Part shown: one piece after another, positions 1-9,117 of the stretch | Numbering within the stretch: the stretch's first letter is position 1 | Layout of the letters: each line of letters opens with the position of its first letter | Source of the DNA: Chitinimonas taiwanensis DSM 18899 | Lineage (GTDB): Bacteria; Pseudomonadota; Gammaproteobacteria; Burkholderiales; Chitinimonadaceae | Length of the DNA stretch: 64,000 nucleotides | Direction: 5' to 3' | NCBI RefSeq assembly: GCF_900119825.1 | Contig: NZ_FPKR01000015.1 | Coordinates: forward strand, 62,001 to 126,000 | Notes under the pieces: generated by a model | Database searches by the model: none | What the model was told of the DNA's origin: nothing | What the model saw: only the letters and a program-made list of their open reading frames with translations | Program-made: the position numbers and the translations under genes

Positions 1-2
1 CC

Positions 3-515
3 CTCGTCATTGTGGCGGCCAGTGATCTGGGCTTGCAGGGCGATGAGCACCCGGCGCAGCTGAACCAGGATGCCGCGCTGCTGGCACGCTTGGAAGCCCT
101 GCGCTGCCAGGCCAGCGTGCGCATGGGCTTGGCGCCGGATGCGCAGGCGGCCGGTTTGCGCACGGCCACCCCCAAGCTGGCCTGGGTGGCCCCGGCCTGC
201 GCGCACCTGACCCAGGATGGCCGGGCGATTGCTGCCCATCAGGTCGACCTGCTGGCGCGTACGGTGTCGATGGGCAAGGTGCATCAGGGCTTTACCGGCA
301 CCGGCACGATTGCGCTCGGCGCGGCGGCGGCCATGGCCGGCACCGTGCTCAGCCGCTTGCTGGGCGGCCCGCTGCAGGGACGGCCACTGCGCTTTGCCCA
401 TCCAGGTGGCATCAATGACATCGAACTGCAGATGCAAGCCGGGCGGATAGCCGCGGCGCGGCTGACGCGCAGTGCGCGCGTGCTCATGCACGGCGAGGTC
501 TGGGTGCCGGCCTAG
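3..515 (+). CDS. PrpF-family isomerase, C-terminal part (cut by window edge)
   Basis: The frame is open from the window edge, so this is the C-terminal ~170 residues of a longer protein. The sequence resembles the PrpF / 4-oxalomesaconate tautomerase family: the stretch ending in SVRMGLA, the following TPKLAWVAP block, the SMGKVHQGFTGTG block and the RFAHPGG motif near the end are typical of that family. Members isomerise small unsaturated tricarboxylates such as 2-methylaconitate or oxalomesaconate without a cofactor. The substrate cannot be told from this half. It ends tail to tail with the diguanylate cyclase, the stop codons overlapping by four bases. Confidence 0.75.
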   Translation, partial: LVIVAASDLGLQGDEHPAQLNQDAALLARLEALRCQASVRMGLAPDAQAAGLRTATPKLAWVAPACAHLTQDGRAIAAHQVDLLARTVSMGKVHQGFTGTGTIALGAAAAMAGTVLSRLLGGPLQGRPLRFAHPGGINDIELQMQAGRIAAARLTRSARVLMHGEVWVPA

Positions 516-2236
516 CCGATCCAGGCCTCGACGCGATTGCGGCCCTTGTGCTTGGCCGTATACAGCGCTTGGTCGGCCTGGGCGATCAGCGCATCCATGG
601 CCTGCTCGGGCCGCCATTGCGCGACGCCGAAGCTCAGGGTCAGGCGGATCACGCCGCTCGGATAGCTGATCTGCAGCTCGGCCGCAGCCTGGCGCATGCG
701 CTCGGCCACCCGGCGCGCCGCCTCCAGATCGCTGTCGGGCAGCAGGGCGACGAACTCCTCGCCGCCAAAGCGGGCCAGCACATCCATCTCGCGCAGCCAT
801 TCCTGGGCGGCGAGCGCCAGCTGGCGCAGCGCTTCGTCACCCGCCTCGTGTCCGTACAGATCGTTGATCTGCTTGAAATGATCGATATCGAAGATCAGCA
901 CCGATAGCGCCGTGTGCTGCCTGGCCTGGCGCTGGACTTCCTGTTGGGCTCGCTCGTGGAAGGCGCGCCGGTTCAGCAGCCCAGTCAGGCTATCGGTATT
1001 GGCCTGGGTCTCCAGCTGTTTGACTAGACGCTGGCGCTCTTCCAGCGAGAGCAGCAGGTGGCGGTTGGCGGCATCGAGCGCCTCGGTGCGCTCGGTCACC
1101 TGGTTTTCCAGATTGGCATTCAGCTCGGCCAGCTTGGTCTGTTCCTGCCGCAGCGTGGCCAGCAGATGACGCAGCGCATCGGCCAGCAGCTTGGGCTCGT
1201 GAAAGCGCTTATGGCTCGGCAGCACGGCATCGGCCTCGCCCGACTGCAGGCGATGGGCGACGCGGGTCAGCTCGCGCAGGGGCTGCGAGATGCGCCCGGC
1301 CAGCCAGATGCCGAACAGCGCGAACAGCACGGCGAAGCCCGCACCGATCGTCAGTACGGCGCTACGCAGCTCGCGCACCGGCGCATAGGCCTGTTCGGCA
1401 TCCTGGCGCACCAGCACGCTCCAACCCAGGCCGGCGTAGTCGCCAAAACCCCGCGTGCTGACCACCGCGGTCAGATACCAGCCGCCATCCGGCCATTGCA
1501 GCAGCTGGCCGCCATCCTGATGTGCGCGGGTCAGGCCGGTCGGCAGCTTGGTGGCTTCGCGCCCGGCCGGTGCAAGCAGGATCTGCCCATTGCGGTTGAG
1601 CACAAAGGTCTCTACCCCCTTATTGCGCCGCCCCAGGCTGAACACGGTCTGCTCGATATTGCGTGCCCATTCCCAGGACAGGTGCACGCCCAGCACGCCG
1701 CTCAAGCGCCCCTGCAGATCAAACACCGGCGCTGCCACATCGACGAAGCGCAGCGGCTCGCCATTGGCGGGCGCGGGCAGCAATTTGGCCAGCAGCTTGG
1801 CCTCGTGCACATCGCCGACGAAAGGGCCTTCGCGACCGGCTTTGAACCAGGGGCGCGCGCCGACATTGGCACCCTCAAGCAGGCCGTCAGCAGAGTAGAC
1901 AACTAGTCCATCGTTGCGGGCAAAGCCTATCCAGGCAATCTCGCCGGTGCTGCGGCGCAGCTTTTCCAGCACCAGGCGGTTATCGCCAACCCGGGTGGCT
2001 GGGTCGCGCAGCTGGCGCAGCACGGTCAGCGTGTCCACATCGCGCAGCCTTTCATACAGGCCCATGTCCAGGCGCGAGCGCATCTGCTCGGCCAGCTCGG
2101 TCAGCGCGGTGCCGATATCGCGGCGTATCGCGTCCGAGGCGATCTGGTTGATCGACCAGGAAATCACCAGCGCCATCAGCACCGACACCGCGCCAAAGGC
2201 GAGTGCCAGGGTGGAGCGTAGCGAAATGGTGGGCAT
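512..2236 (-). CDS. Membrane diguanylate cyclase (Cache - HAMP - GGDEF)
   Basis: A 574-residue sensor that would make cyclic di-GMP from two GTP. An N-terminal membrane segment (about residues 8-30) is followed by a periplasmic Cache-like domain containing the RPWFKAGREG stretch, a second membrane segment, a HAMP-like linker, a coiled coil and a C-terminal GGDEF domain. The active site reads GGEEF, near residue 490. RxxD (REMD) lies five residues before it, so the product-inhibition site is intact. I chose the ATG at 2236 because AGGAG sits about seven bases upstream; a TTG eight codons earlier is less likely. The ligand is unknown. The upstream hypothetical gene is on the same strand and ends 36 bases away. 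Confidence 0.92.
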   Translation of the reverse strand: MPTISLRSTLALAFGAVSVLMALVISWSINQIASDAIRRDIGTALTELAEQMRSRLDMGLYERLRDVDTLTVLRQLRDPATRVGDNRLVLEKLRRSTGEIAWIGFARNDGLVVYSADGLLEGANVGARPWFKAGREGPFVGDVHEAKLLAKLLPAPANGEPLRFVDVAAPVFDLQGRLSGVLGVHLSWEWARNIEQTVFSLGRRNKGVETFVLNRNGQILLAPAGREATKLPTGLTRAHQDGGQLLQWPDGGWYLTAVVSTRGFGDYAGLGWSVLVRQDAEQAYAPVRELRSAVLTIGAGFAVLFALFGIWLAGRISQPLRELTRVAHRLQSGEADAVLPSHKRFHEPKLLADALRHLLATLRQEQTKLAELNANLENQVTERTEALDAANRHLLLSLEERQRLVKQLETQANTDSLTGLLNRRAFHERAQQEVQRQARQHTALSVLIFDIDHFKQINDLYGHEAGDEALRQLALAAQEWLREMDVLARFGGEEFVALLPDSDLEAARRVAERMRQAAAELQISYPSGVIRLTLSFGVAQWRPEQAMDALIAQADQALYTAKHKGRNRVEAWIG

Positions 2237-2272
2237 GCGGGTCTCCTGCTGGGGGCCCAAGCGTGGGCGGCC

Positions 2273-3787
2273 TTATTTATGCGCGGGGGCAGTGGCACTG
2301 GCCGCCCCCAGGCTACGCTTTTCCAGAACCTTGAATGGGCACAGCAGCTGGGCCGGCAGGCGCTCGAGCGCCGGGCCGAACTGGATGCGGAACTGTTGCG
2401 GGCCAGCTTGTAGTAGCGCCTCGTCTCCCTCGTGATACAGCCCATGGTCTAGCAGCAGGATACGCCCGCCAAACTGGCTATCGGCGCAGAACAGGGCGAG
2501 TGCCCTATCGCTGCCGTGCTGCAGGCGTACCAGCTGCACCTGTGGGCTAATGCGCTCGGCACCCACGCGCACCTGACCATCGCGTTGCTTGTGCAGGCGG
2601 CGCACCACATACAGGCCGACCTGCTGTTCATGGCGCATGGCCAGCAACTCGCCTACCGCCAGGCGGTCGTCATAGCGCGCCCGGTAGTGAGCGCCGATGC
2701 CGCAATGGCTTTCATCGCATAGCGACCAGCTTTCCCATTCCGCCGCGCTGGCATTGCGCTGCAGCGCGCGGGCAATCTGCGCGAGGCCAAGCGCGATCGG
2801 CACCGGGCTGTCCTTGGCACGCCGTTCATTGCGCCGCGCGCGCGACTGGCCGGCGCGCGAATAGACGATGGCCAGATCATTGAGCAATTGCTGGCGCAGG
2901 CTGAGCGCGAGCGGCTCCAGTGCTGGGCCATCAAGCGGATGCGGGCTCATTTCGCGCAGATGGGTGGCCAGCGGCTCGGTGTCCAGATAGCGATAGCGCT
3001 CGCCAACCATATTGCGGCGCAGCTTCATCGGCGGCTTGGTGTCGTCCAGATTGATGGCAAAACTCTGCTCGCGCACCCGGATCACCTTCTCCAGGCGCAG
3101 CAGCTTCAGCCATTCGGGCAGCATGCTGTCGAGGTAGTGCAGGGCTTCCGGGCTGCGTCGCTCGGGCTCGGCCAGCTTGAGCAGCACGATATGCAGGTAG
3201 TAGCTGCTGATCTGGCTGGGCGCCTCGTGCGGATAGCGCTGCAAGGGCTTGTGCGCGAAGCCGGCCGAGTCGGCGATCAGATAGAGCCGGTTCAGATTGC
3301 GCCAGATGCGCGCCTCAGGTTCGAAATTGCGCAGATAGGTCCAGCGTGCCTGCTCGGTGTAATAGGCGAGCGCACGCAGGGTGATCAGCTCAGCCTCACC
3401 GGCAAAGCGCGCGGCCGGTTGCTGCGCATGCTGCTTCAGACACAGCTTGTAGGCCGAGGCCAGCTCCTGCCAGCAAGCCATCAGGCTGGGCAGCACCTGG
3501 CGCGCAGCGATGCCCTCGATCTCGATTTCGCCCCGGTACACGCTCACCAGCGTGTGCATGAGCGGCCGCGCCTTGTCATCGAATGCCTGCACGGCACGAT
3601 GGCGTTCCTTCAGGCCGACCTTGGGATTACGGTTCAACGCCGCGACGGCCTTGACGATTTCGGTCAGGGCGCGCAGCGATTCATCGCGCGGCAAATCCAC
3701 CATCAACCGGGTCAGGGATGGGCCAGAGTCCTCCTCAGCGCGCGCACGCCGCAGCAATGCGTCGATCAAGCCTTTGAAATCGAACAT
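2273..3787 (-). CDS. Uncharacterised 504-residue protein, possibly with a PilZ-like C-terminus
   Basis: I do not recognise this family with confidence. The protein is soluble, with no signal peptide or membrane segment. The first ~300 residues look alpha-helical. The last ~150 look beta-rich and contain GIGAHYRARYDDRLAVGEL followed by GLYVVRRLHKQ and VRVGAERISP. That pattern of a glycine-led strand, a VGE turn, then V-x-R-R-L and V-G-x-E resembles PilZ-like beta barrels that can bind cyclic di-GMP. This is a weak resemblance, suggestive because a diguanylate cyclase lies 36 bases downstream on the same strand. The ATG at 3787 has only a weak ribosome binding site. Confidence 0.7.
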   Translation of the reverse strand: MFDFKGLIDALLRRARAEEDSGPSLTRLMVDLPRDESLRALTEIVKAVAALNRNPKVGLKERHRAVQAFDDKARPLMHTLVSVYRGEIEIEGIAARQVLPSLMACWQELASAYKLCLKQHAQQPAARFAGEAELITLRALAYYTEQARWTYLRNFEPEARIWRNLNRLYLIADSAGFAHKPLQRYPHEAPSQISSYYLHIVLLKLAEPERRSPEALHYLDSMLPEWLKLLRLEKVIRVREQSFAINLDDTKPPMKLRRNMVGERYRYLDTEPLATHLREMSPHPLDGPALEPLALSLRQQLLNDLAIVYSRAGQSRARRNERRAKDSPVPIALGLAQIARALQRNASAAEWESWSLCDESHCGIGAHYRARYDDRLAVGELLAMRHEQQVGLYVVRRLHKQRDGQVRVGAERISPQVQLVRLQHGSDRALALFCADSQFGGRILLLDHGLYHEGDEALLQAGPQQFRIQFGPALERLPAQLLCPFKVLEKRSLGAASATAPAHK

Positions 3788-3839
3788 TTTTAATTGTGCC
3801 GGACGTTTCAGGTCGACCGGTCGGAGCGGACGGGTATGG

Positions 3840-3845
3840 TAAAAT
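3840..3845 (+). promoter_or_regulatory. Possible -10 element of ybiT
   Basis: TAAAAT follows a GGTATGG context between the divergent start of the 504-residue gene and ybiT. No good -35 is visible. TAAAAT or TAGAAT boxes in similar positions precede glnS, cysE, ccoN, tatD, ndh and rpsF in this window, so it is probably this organism's usual -10 form. Confidence 0.4.
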
Positions 3846-3847
3846 TA

Positions 3848-3892
3848 ATGAATATTCTCGCACCGCGCCATGCGCGGATTTTTTTATTTTGA
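3848..3892 (+). CDS. Candidate 14-codon leader peptide of ybiT
   Basis: A short open frame starts at ATG 3848 and ends at TGA 3892, reading MNILAPRHARIFLF. The terminator-like hairpin and its T-run lie wholly inside it, the T-run encoding the IFLF end. Leader peptides that control transcription attenuation are known upstream of several ABC-F genes in Gram-positive bacteria. Against it: no Shine-Dalgarno is seen, and if the TAAAAT at 3840 is the -10, transcription would start after this ATG. Confidence 0.3.
   Translation: MNILAPRHARIFLF
3863..3890 (+). terminator. Terminator-like hairpin in the ybiT leader
   Basis: A perfect 6-bp GC stem (CCGCGC at 3863-3868, GCGCGG at 3872-3877) with loop CAT is followed by A and a run of seven T, then ATTTT. 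It points toward ybiT. The upstream gene is divergent, so no other plus-strand gene needs terminating here. An attenuator is the simplest explanation. Confidence 0.65.
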
Positions 3893-3934
3893 TGACGTGC
3901 GTGCTTTACGCCACGCCAGCCTGGAGTTTTCACG

Positions 3935-5539
3935 GTGATCAACACCTTTAATATCACCATGCAATTCGGCGCCAAGCCGCTGTTTGAAAAAGTCTCGGTC
4001 AAGTTTGGCGGCGGCAATCGCTACGGTTTGATCGGCGCCAATGGCTCGGGCAAATCCACCTTCATGAAGATTTTGGGTGGCGATCTCGAACCTACGGCCG
4101 GCAATGTCAGCCTCGATCCGGGCGTGCGCCTGGGTAAGCTGCGCCAGGACCAGTTCGCCTATGAAGACCAGCGCGTGCTGGACGTGGTGCTGCAAGGCCA
4201 TGCCGAGCTGTGGGCGACCATGCACGAGAAGGACGCCATCTACGCCAATCCGGAAGCGAGCGAAGACGACTATATGCGCGCCGCCGACCTGGAAGTGAAG
4301 TTTGGCGAAATGGGCGGCTACGACGCCGAAGCGCGCGCCGGGGCGCTGCTCTTGGGCGCCGGCATCCCGACCGAACAGCACAATGGCCCGATGTCGGAAG
4401 TGGCGCCGGGCTGGAAGCTGCGCGTACTGCTGGCCCAGGCCCTGTTTGCCGACCCGGACGTGCTGCTGCTGGATGAGCCGACCAACAACCTGGACATCAA
4501 CACCATCCGCTGGCTGGAAGACACGCTGAACGAGCGCAACTCCACCATGGTCATCATTTCGCACGACCGTCACTTCCTGAACCAGGTCTGTACCCATATG
4601 GCTGACCTGGACTACAACACCATCCAGCTCTACCCGGGCAATTACGACGACTATATGGAAGCTAGCACCCAGGCGCGTGAGCGTCAGCTGGGTGCCAATG
4701 CCAAGGCCAAGGAACGCATCACTGAGCTGCAGATGTTTGCCGCGCGCTTCTCGGCCAACAAGTCCAAGGCGCGTCAGGCCACCTCGCGCCTCAAGCTCGC
4801 CGACAAGCTCAAGGAGAGCATGGTCGAGGTCAAGCCGTCTTCGCGCCAGAACCCCTATGTGCGTTTCGAGTTCGATGACAAGCTCAAGCTGCATCGCCAG
4901 GCTTTTGAGGCGAGCAATCTGTCCAAGTCCTTCGACAAGCCGCTGATCCAGAACCTGAACCTGATCTTTGAAGCCGGCCAGAAGCTGGCGGTGATCGGTG
5001 GTAACGGCGTGGGTAAATCGACGCTGATGAAGATGTTGGTTGGCGCACTGAAGCCGGATGCCGGCAATGTGAAGTGGGCCGAGAAGGCCGAGCTAGGCTA
5101 CTTCGCCCAGGACCATGAGGAAGATTTCGACTGTGATGACAATCTGTTCGACTGGCTCAAGCAGTGGAGCAAGCCGGGCGATGACGACCAGGTGATCCGC
5201 GGCGTGCTCGGCAAGCTGTTGTTCAGTGGTGACGATGTGAAGAAGTCGGTGCGCGTGCTGTCCGGTGGTGAGAAGGGCCGCATGCTGTACGGCAAACTGA
5301 TCCTGCAGCAGCCGAATGTGCTGGTCATGGACGAACCGACCAACCATATGGATATGGAATCGATCGAATCGTTGAACCTGGCGCTTGATCTGTACAAGGG
5401 CACGCTGATCTTCGTTTCGCACGACCGCCTGTTCGTATCCTCGCTGGCGACCCAGATTCTTGAATTGAAGGGCGATGGCAGCTATGTCCACTATATGGGC
5501 GGCTACGAGGAGTATCTGAGCAGTCAAGGTATTGCGTAA
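3935..5539 (+). CDS. ybiT: ABC-F translation factor, YbiT type
   Basis: A 534-residue protein with two ATP-binding cassettes and no membrane domain, as in the ABC-F family that acts on ribosomes. The first Walker [10 protein letters not shown], is at residues 34-42. The second, GGNGVGKST, is near residue 357. Both Walker B motifs read [11 protein letters not shown] or [10 protein letters not shown]. The second cassette has LSGGEKGR; the first has the degenerate [13 protein letters not shown] seen in YbiT. The linker between the cassettes is the charged helical hairpin expected to reach the ribosomal exit or P site. The start is GTG at 3935, with GGAG about nine bases upstream. Its own promoter and a terminator-like leader precede it. 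Confidence 0.93.
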   Translation: MINTFNITMQFGAKPLFEKVSVKFGGGNRYGLIGANGSGKSTFMKILGGDLEPTAGNVSLDPGVRLGKLRQDQFAYEDQRVLDVVLQGHAELWATMHEKDAIYANPEASEDDYMRAADLEVKFGEMGGYDAEARAGALLLGAGIPTEQHNGPMSEVAPGWKLRVLLAQALFADPDVLLLDEPTNNLDINTIRWLEDTLNERNSTMVIISHDRHFLNQVCTHMADLDYNTIQLYPGNYDDYMEASTQARERQLGANAKAKERITELQMFAARFSANKSKARQATSRLKLADKLKESMVEVKPSSRQNPYVRFEFDDKLKLHRQAFEASNLSKSFDKPLIQNLNLIFEAGQKLAVIGGNGVGKSTLMKMLVGALKPDAGNVKWAEKAELGYFAQDHEEDFDCDDNLFDWLKQWSKPGDDDQVIRGVLGKLLFSGDDVKKSVRVLSGGEKGRMLYGKLILQQPNVLVMDEPTNHMDMESIESLNLALDLYKGTLIFVSHDRLFVSSLATQILELKGDGSYVHYMGGYEEYLSSQGIA

Positions 5540-5863
5540 TTGCTCTAATTTTGAACTGTTGTAAATCCGCTGCGCTGTGGCGAAATGCAGTAAAAAGTTC
5601 AAAGTTCGAGTTGCTACTCTAAGTCGGGCGTACTATAGTTGCGCACATCTTCAGTGCGCCCGATGAACCAAGATTGGGCGATCAAGCCGGCAAAAAGTAG
5701 AACCGCCGTCTCCCGAGCCGCCGCAATGGCCGCTCAAGCGAATATATACAAAGAAGAAGCATGGAGCAGACAGAACGCAGTGTCCCGTAAGGGCGCTGCG
5801 TTTCCCCTTGTGTATTCGGATGTGTATCGCTGCAATGGCGCAGCAAGCTTAGGGAGAAGATCT
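5540..5863 (+). other. Intergenic region upstream of the fabG-like gene
   Basis: 324 bases without a convincing gene. TACTATAGT at 5631-5639 looks like a -10, with TTGCTA at 5611 too close (14 bases) to be a standard -35. It is followed by a small hairpin (GCGCAC, then GTGCGC, about 5641-5658). If this is the promoter, the downstream gene has a 5' leader of about 220 bases. The frame of the reductase stays open back to 5639 but has no ribosome binding site and does not look like protein. Confidence 0.4.
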
Positions 5864-6604
5864 ATGCGTTTAGCGAACAAAGTTACCGTGATTACCGGCG
5901 CCGCCAGCGGCATCGGTCAGGCTACCGCCTTGCGTTTTGCCAAGGAGGGCGCGCGCGTGGTGGTGTGCGATATCAACCAGGCTGGCATCGACAATGTGGT
6001 CAGCGAGATCGTCGCAGCCGGCGGCCAGGCCATCGGTTATGTGGTCAATGTGACCGACAAGGCCAGCATTACGGCCATGGTGGCGGGCGTGAAGACGCAA
6101 TGGAGCCGCGTCGACGTGCTGGTCAACAACGCTGGTATCGTGGCCGATGCCCAGCTGAGCAAGATGACCGACGAGCAGTTCGATCGCGTCATCGACATCA
6201 ATCTGAAGGGTGTCTACAACTGCACCAAGGCCGTGGTCGATACCATGATTGAACAGGGCAGCGGCGTGATCCTGAACGCGTCCAGCGTGGTGGGTCTGTA
6301 TGGCAACTTCGGCCAGACCAATTACGCGGCGGCCAAATTCGGTGTGATCGGTTTCACCAAGACCTGGGCCAAGGAGCTGGGCAAGCGCGGTATCCGCTCG
6401 AATGCCGTCTGCCCGGGCTTTGTGGCGACGCCCATCCTGAAGGACATGCCGGAAAAGGTGATCCAGGCCATGGAAGAGAAGGTGCCGATGCGTCGCCTCG
6501 CCCAGCCCGAGGAAATCGCCAGCGTTTATCTGTTCCTGGCGAGCGATGACGCCAGCTATATCAATGGCGCCGTGCTGTCGGTGGATGGTGGGCTGGTGAT
6601 TTGA
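5864..6604 (+). CDS. FabG-like short-chain dehydrogenase/reductase
   Basis: A 246-residue classical SDR, probably a 3-oxoacyl-[acyl-carrier-protein] reductase or an acetoacetyl-CoA reductase, using NADPH. Visible are the cofactor motif TGAASGIG near the start, the LVNNAGI block, the catalytic serine in NASSVVG and the YxxxK pair in TNYAAAKFG. The C-terminus ends in the family's [11 protein letters not shown] motif. The ATG at 5864 is preceded by AGGGAG eight bases away. It stands alone, without fabD, fabF or acpP, so it is likely a FabG paralogue rather than the housekeeping enzyme. A bidirectional terminator follows. Confidence 0.87.
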   Translation: MRLANKVTVITGAASGIGQATALRFAKEGARVVVCDINQAGIDNVVSEIVAAGGQAIGYVVNVTDKASITAMVAGVKTQWSRVDVLVNNAGIVADAQLSKMTDEQFDRVIDINLKGVYNCTKAVVDTMIEQGSGVILNASSVVGLYGNFGQTNYAAAKFGVIGFTKTWAKELGKRGIRSNAVCPGFVATPILKDMPEKVIQAMEEKVPMRRLAQPEEIASVYLFLASDDASYINGAVLSVDGGLVI

Positions 6605-6623
6605 TCCGCTTATGTTTACCAAT

Positions 6624-6651
6624 AAAAAACCCGTCCTAGGACGGGTTTTTT
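6624..6651. terminator. Bidirectional rho-independent terminator
   Basis: A perfect palindrome: a run of A, CCCGTCC, TA, GGACGGG, then a run of T. It lies between the convergent fabG-like and L,D-transpeptidase genes and would end transcription from both sides. Confidence 0.93.
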
Positions 6652-6678
6652 ATTGCGTATCGGTGCAGGTGCAGCGGC

Positions 6679-7935
6679 TTAGCCGAGTGCGCCCTCATAC
6701 ACGATGCGCCAGTCGCGTGCCTCACGCTTGAAGTAGAGGCGCTTCTTGCTTTGATTGCTGAGGTTGCTGCTGCGATAGTCCTGCAGGAAGTTCGCCATCA
6801 GCAGGTCGCCCTCGCTGCTCGGGTAGCTGAACAGGCTTAGTTCACCGAGGCGTATCTTGGCCCACTGCTTGCCGGCATTCACGGCGACCTTTTGTGCTTT
6901 CCATTCCGCCAGCTCCGTCTTGCCACTGCGGAAGTCGCTTGCGTAGTGGCCGAGGTAGTTGCGGGTATCCAGGCTTTCCCAGTCGCGACGCCAGGCTTCC
7001 AGCTCGGCTTGCGCTGCGCTGCGCCTGGCCTGCCACTTGGCTTGCGACAGCCATTCAATCGATGGCGTGATTACCACCGGCGTGCCGGGCAGCAGGTATT
7101 CGCCCAGGGCGGCCATATCCGGGTTGGACAGTGCCACGCAGCCGTTCGAGGCCTTCGGTGCGCGGCTGTAAGTGTCGTAGGGCACGCCATGCAGCCAGAT
7201 GCCGCTGCCGGTGCGACCCTGCTGGCGGTCCCAGTCATTTGGATAGCTGAGCGGCCAGGCGCCCACACCATAGAGCTCGGCCAACCTGCCATAGGTCTTG
7301 TCCAGCTGCTCGCGCGGCATATGGCCGGTGATGAAGTACACGCCCAGCGGCGTGCGCTGATCGCCCTCACGGCTCTTGTCGAAGCCGAGCTTGCCGATGG
7401 TCATATAGAAGTCGAGCACATAGCGCGGCACGCCAGCGTCGTTGCGATACAGGAACAGTCGTGAGCTGCCGGCATCCACGACCACCGCATAGCGCTGGCT
7501 GGGGTCGAGCTGGAGCAGATTGGCCGGAATCGCATCGGTCGGTGGTGGTGCGCTATGACGTTGCAGGCGGGCGTTCGCTTCTTCGCGCAGATCGTTAAGC
7601 TTGTCATCGACGAAGGGGCTGCTGCCGATGCCGGCCAGCGGTTGCGCGCGCGCCATGAGCAGGTCGCCCTTGAGCAGATGGGCGAGGCGGTAATTCGGGC
7701 GATGGCTGAGCAGGGTGTCGACCAGCTTGTCGGCATCGGCCAGCCTGTCCTCGCGAATTGCAGTCACCGCGGCAACGATGACTTCCTCGGGGTGGGCCTT
7801 GTCGGACAGCAGCGCGCTTTGGACCAGGGCAGGTGCCAACAGCTTACCCTGCGGCCACTGCATGGAATTGGCGGCCGGGGCGAGATAGAGGCCGGCGGTG
7901 AGGCAGACGGCGATTTTCAACCAGGAACGGGACAT
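6679..7935 (-). CDS. L,D-transpeptidase (YkuD domain) with NTF2-like C-terminus
   Basis: A 418-residue exported enzyme expected to form 3-3 cross-links in peptidoglycan or attach proteins to it. Residues 1-24 look like a Sec signal peptide. A short helical region precedes the YkuD domain (about 147-290), which has the catalytic pattern HGVP at 249 and SNGCVALS with Cys266. Residues about 310-418 form a second domain resembling NTF2/SnoaL folds. The adjacent TPR protein ends in a similar domain. The gene starts six bases after that gene's stop, with AGGA overlapping the stop region, so the two are very likely one operon. Confidence 0.9.
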   Translation of the reverse strand: MSRSWLKIAVCLTAGLYLAPAANSMQWPQGKLLAPALVQSALLSDKAHPEEVIVAAVTAIREDRLADADKLVDTLLSHRPNYRLAHLLKGDLLMARAQPLAGIGSSPFVDDKLNDLREEANARLQRHSAPPPTDAIPANLLQLDPSQRYAVVVDAGSSRLFLYRNDAGVPRYVLDFYMTIGKLGFDKSREGDQRTPLGVYFITGHMPREQLDKTYGRLAELYGVGAWPLSYPNDWDRQQGRTGSGIWLHGVPYDTYSRAPKASNGCVALSNPDMAALGEYLLPGTPVVITPSIEWLSQAKWQARRSAAQAELEAWRRDWESLDTRNYLGHYASDFRSGKTELAEWKAQKVAVNAGKQWAKIRLGELSLFSYPSSEGDLLMANFLQDYRSSNLSNQSKKRLYFKREARDWRIVYEGALG

Positions 7936-7941
7936 GAGGTC

Positions 7942-9045
7942 TTATCCTACCCGCTCTTCTTGAATGAGCCAACGGCTACCATTTCTCTCCAGAATCAAGG
8001 TCTTGCCGGTGGAAGTTTCCAAACGATCTGAACGATAGCGCTGAATGAAGCGCACGGTGGCGCGCTCGCCATCGAGCTTGATGCGCAGCTTGTCGAGCTT
8101 GACGGAAATCTTCTTCGCGGCACTGATGCGCTCGCGGCGCTGTGTTTCCCAGCTGCTGCGGCTTTGTCCGGCCGGTTTGAAGTCGCGCGCATAGCTGGCC
8201 AGATAGGCGCTGACCCGCTTGTCCGACCAGGCATCGGCCCAGGCCAGCACGCTCTTCTGCACCGCGGCTTCCTGTTCCGCTTTGTCATCCCGAGCGGGCT
8301 CGGGCGGCTTGGCTGTGGCGGGAGCCGCCGGCTTGCTGACTTCTGCGGGTTTCGCCTGCGGGGTGGGGGCAGGCTTGCTGGCGGGAAGGCTGCTCGGCGG
8401 CATGGGTAGGGGCTTGTTGCTGGCAACGACCAGCGGCGCTTGGGTGGGCTGGGGCTTGGCGGTGCTGGCCACCACGCTGGCGGGAGGCGTACTGAGCGTC
8501 GGCGTGTTGCCGCGACTCAACAGGTCCTGCACCAGGGCCAGTTTGGTCTGGCTGATGGCGGCTGGCTTGGGGCGCGATACGCCGCTCTGCTTCTGTTCGA
8601 CCACATCGCGCTGCAGGGCTTTCTCGTAGGCCTGTGCGGCCAGCTTTGCATACACATCGGCCAGATTGGCGTGCGCGGTGGCATAGGCAGGATTGGTCTG
8701 CAGCGCCATCTGCAAGGTGGTGCGCGCCCGATCGAGCTGGCCCTGCTGCGCATACAGGGCGGCCAGATTGTTATACGGCTCGGGTAGCTGCGGGTAATCG
8801 TTGGTCAGCGCGCTGAACACCTGAATCGCTTCGGCCTGGCGGCCCAGCGCGGCCAGCGCATTGCCGCGCAGCAGGCGCAGGCGGGCATCGCGCGGGGACT
8901 TAAGTAGCGCCTTGTCGGCGGCGGCCAAGGCGGCGCTGGCCTCGCCACGCTTGAGGTCGGCAGCAATTTCCTCAGCCACGCCAGCGTGGGCAGGCAGCAG
9001 CAGGGCTGCGCAGAGCATCAGACGGGCAATACGGAAAGCGGGCAT
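7942..9045 (-). CDS. Exported TPR protein with NTF2-like C-terminal domain
   Basis: A 367-residue periplasmic protein. A Sec signal peptide (MPAFRIARLMLCAALLLPAH) is followed by about three TPR repeats (residues ~30-150), a Pro/Ala/Lys-rich linker (~190-250) and a C-terminal domain of ~110 residues. That domain matches the end of the downstream L,D-transpeptidase: W-x-x-x-W, YLxxYAxDF, W-x-x-x-R, a YRS motif, and RW-x-I-x-E near the end. It may bring the transpeptidase to partners or modulate it. The start was placed at the signal peptide; the open frame extends 100 codons further upstream without resembling protein. Confidence 0.83.
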   Translation of the reverse strand: MPAFRIARLMLCAALLLPAHAGVAEEIAADLKRGEASAALAAADKALLKSPRDARLRLLRGNALAALGRQAEAIQVFSALTNDYPQLPEPYNNLAALYAQQGQLDRARTTLQMALQTNPAYATAHANLADVYAKLAAQAYEKALQRDVVEQKQSGVSRPKPAAISQTKLALVQDLLSRGNTPTLSTPPASVVASTAKPQPTQAPLVVASNKPLPMPPSSLPASKPAPTPQAKPAEVSKPAAPATAKPPEPARDDKAEQEAAVQKSVLAWADAWSDKRVSAYLASYARDFKPAGQSRSSWETQRRERISAAKKISVKLDKLRIKLDGERATVRFIQRYRSDRLETSTGKTLILERNGSRWLIQEERVG

Positions 9046-9117
9046 TGGCTGGACGAGTGGGAGGCTGGCATACAAACTGTCGATTTTATCAGACTCCCCG
9101 CGCTCGCCGTGTTTGCC

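Noticed and set aside
3884-4894. 336-codon minus-strand open frame
   Set aside because: It lies antisense to ybiT, whose protein has all ABC-F motifs. The antisense product looks like no protein and reflects GC-rich codon bias.
5639-5863. N-terminal extension of the fabG-like protein
   Set aside because: The frame is open, but the ATG at 5864 has a strong ribosome site and matches the normal SDR start. The extension is not protein-like.
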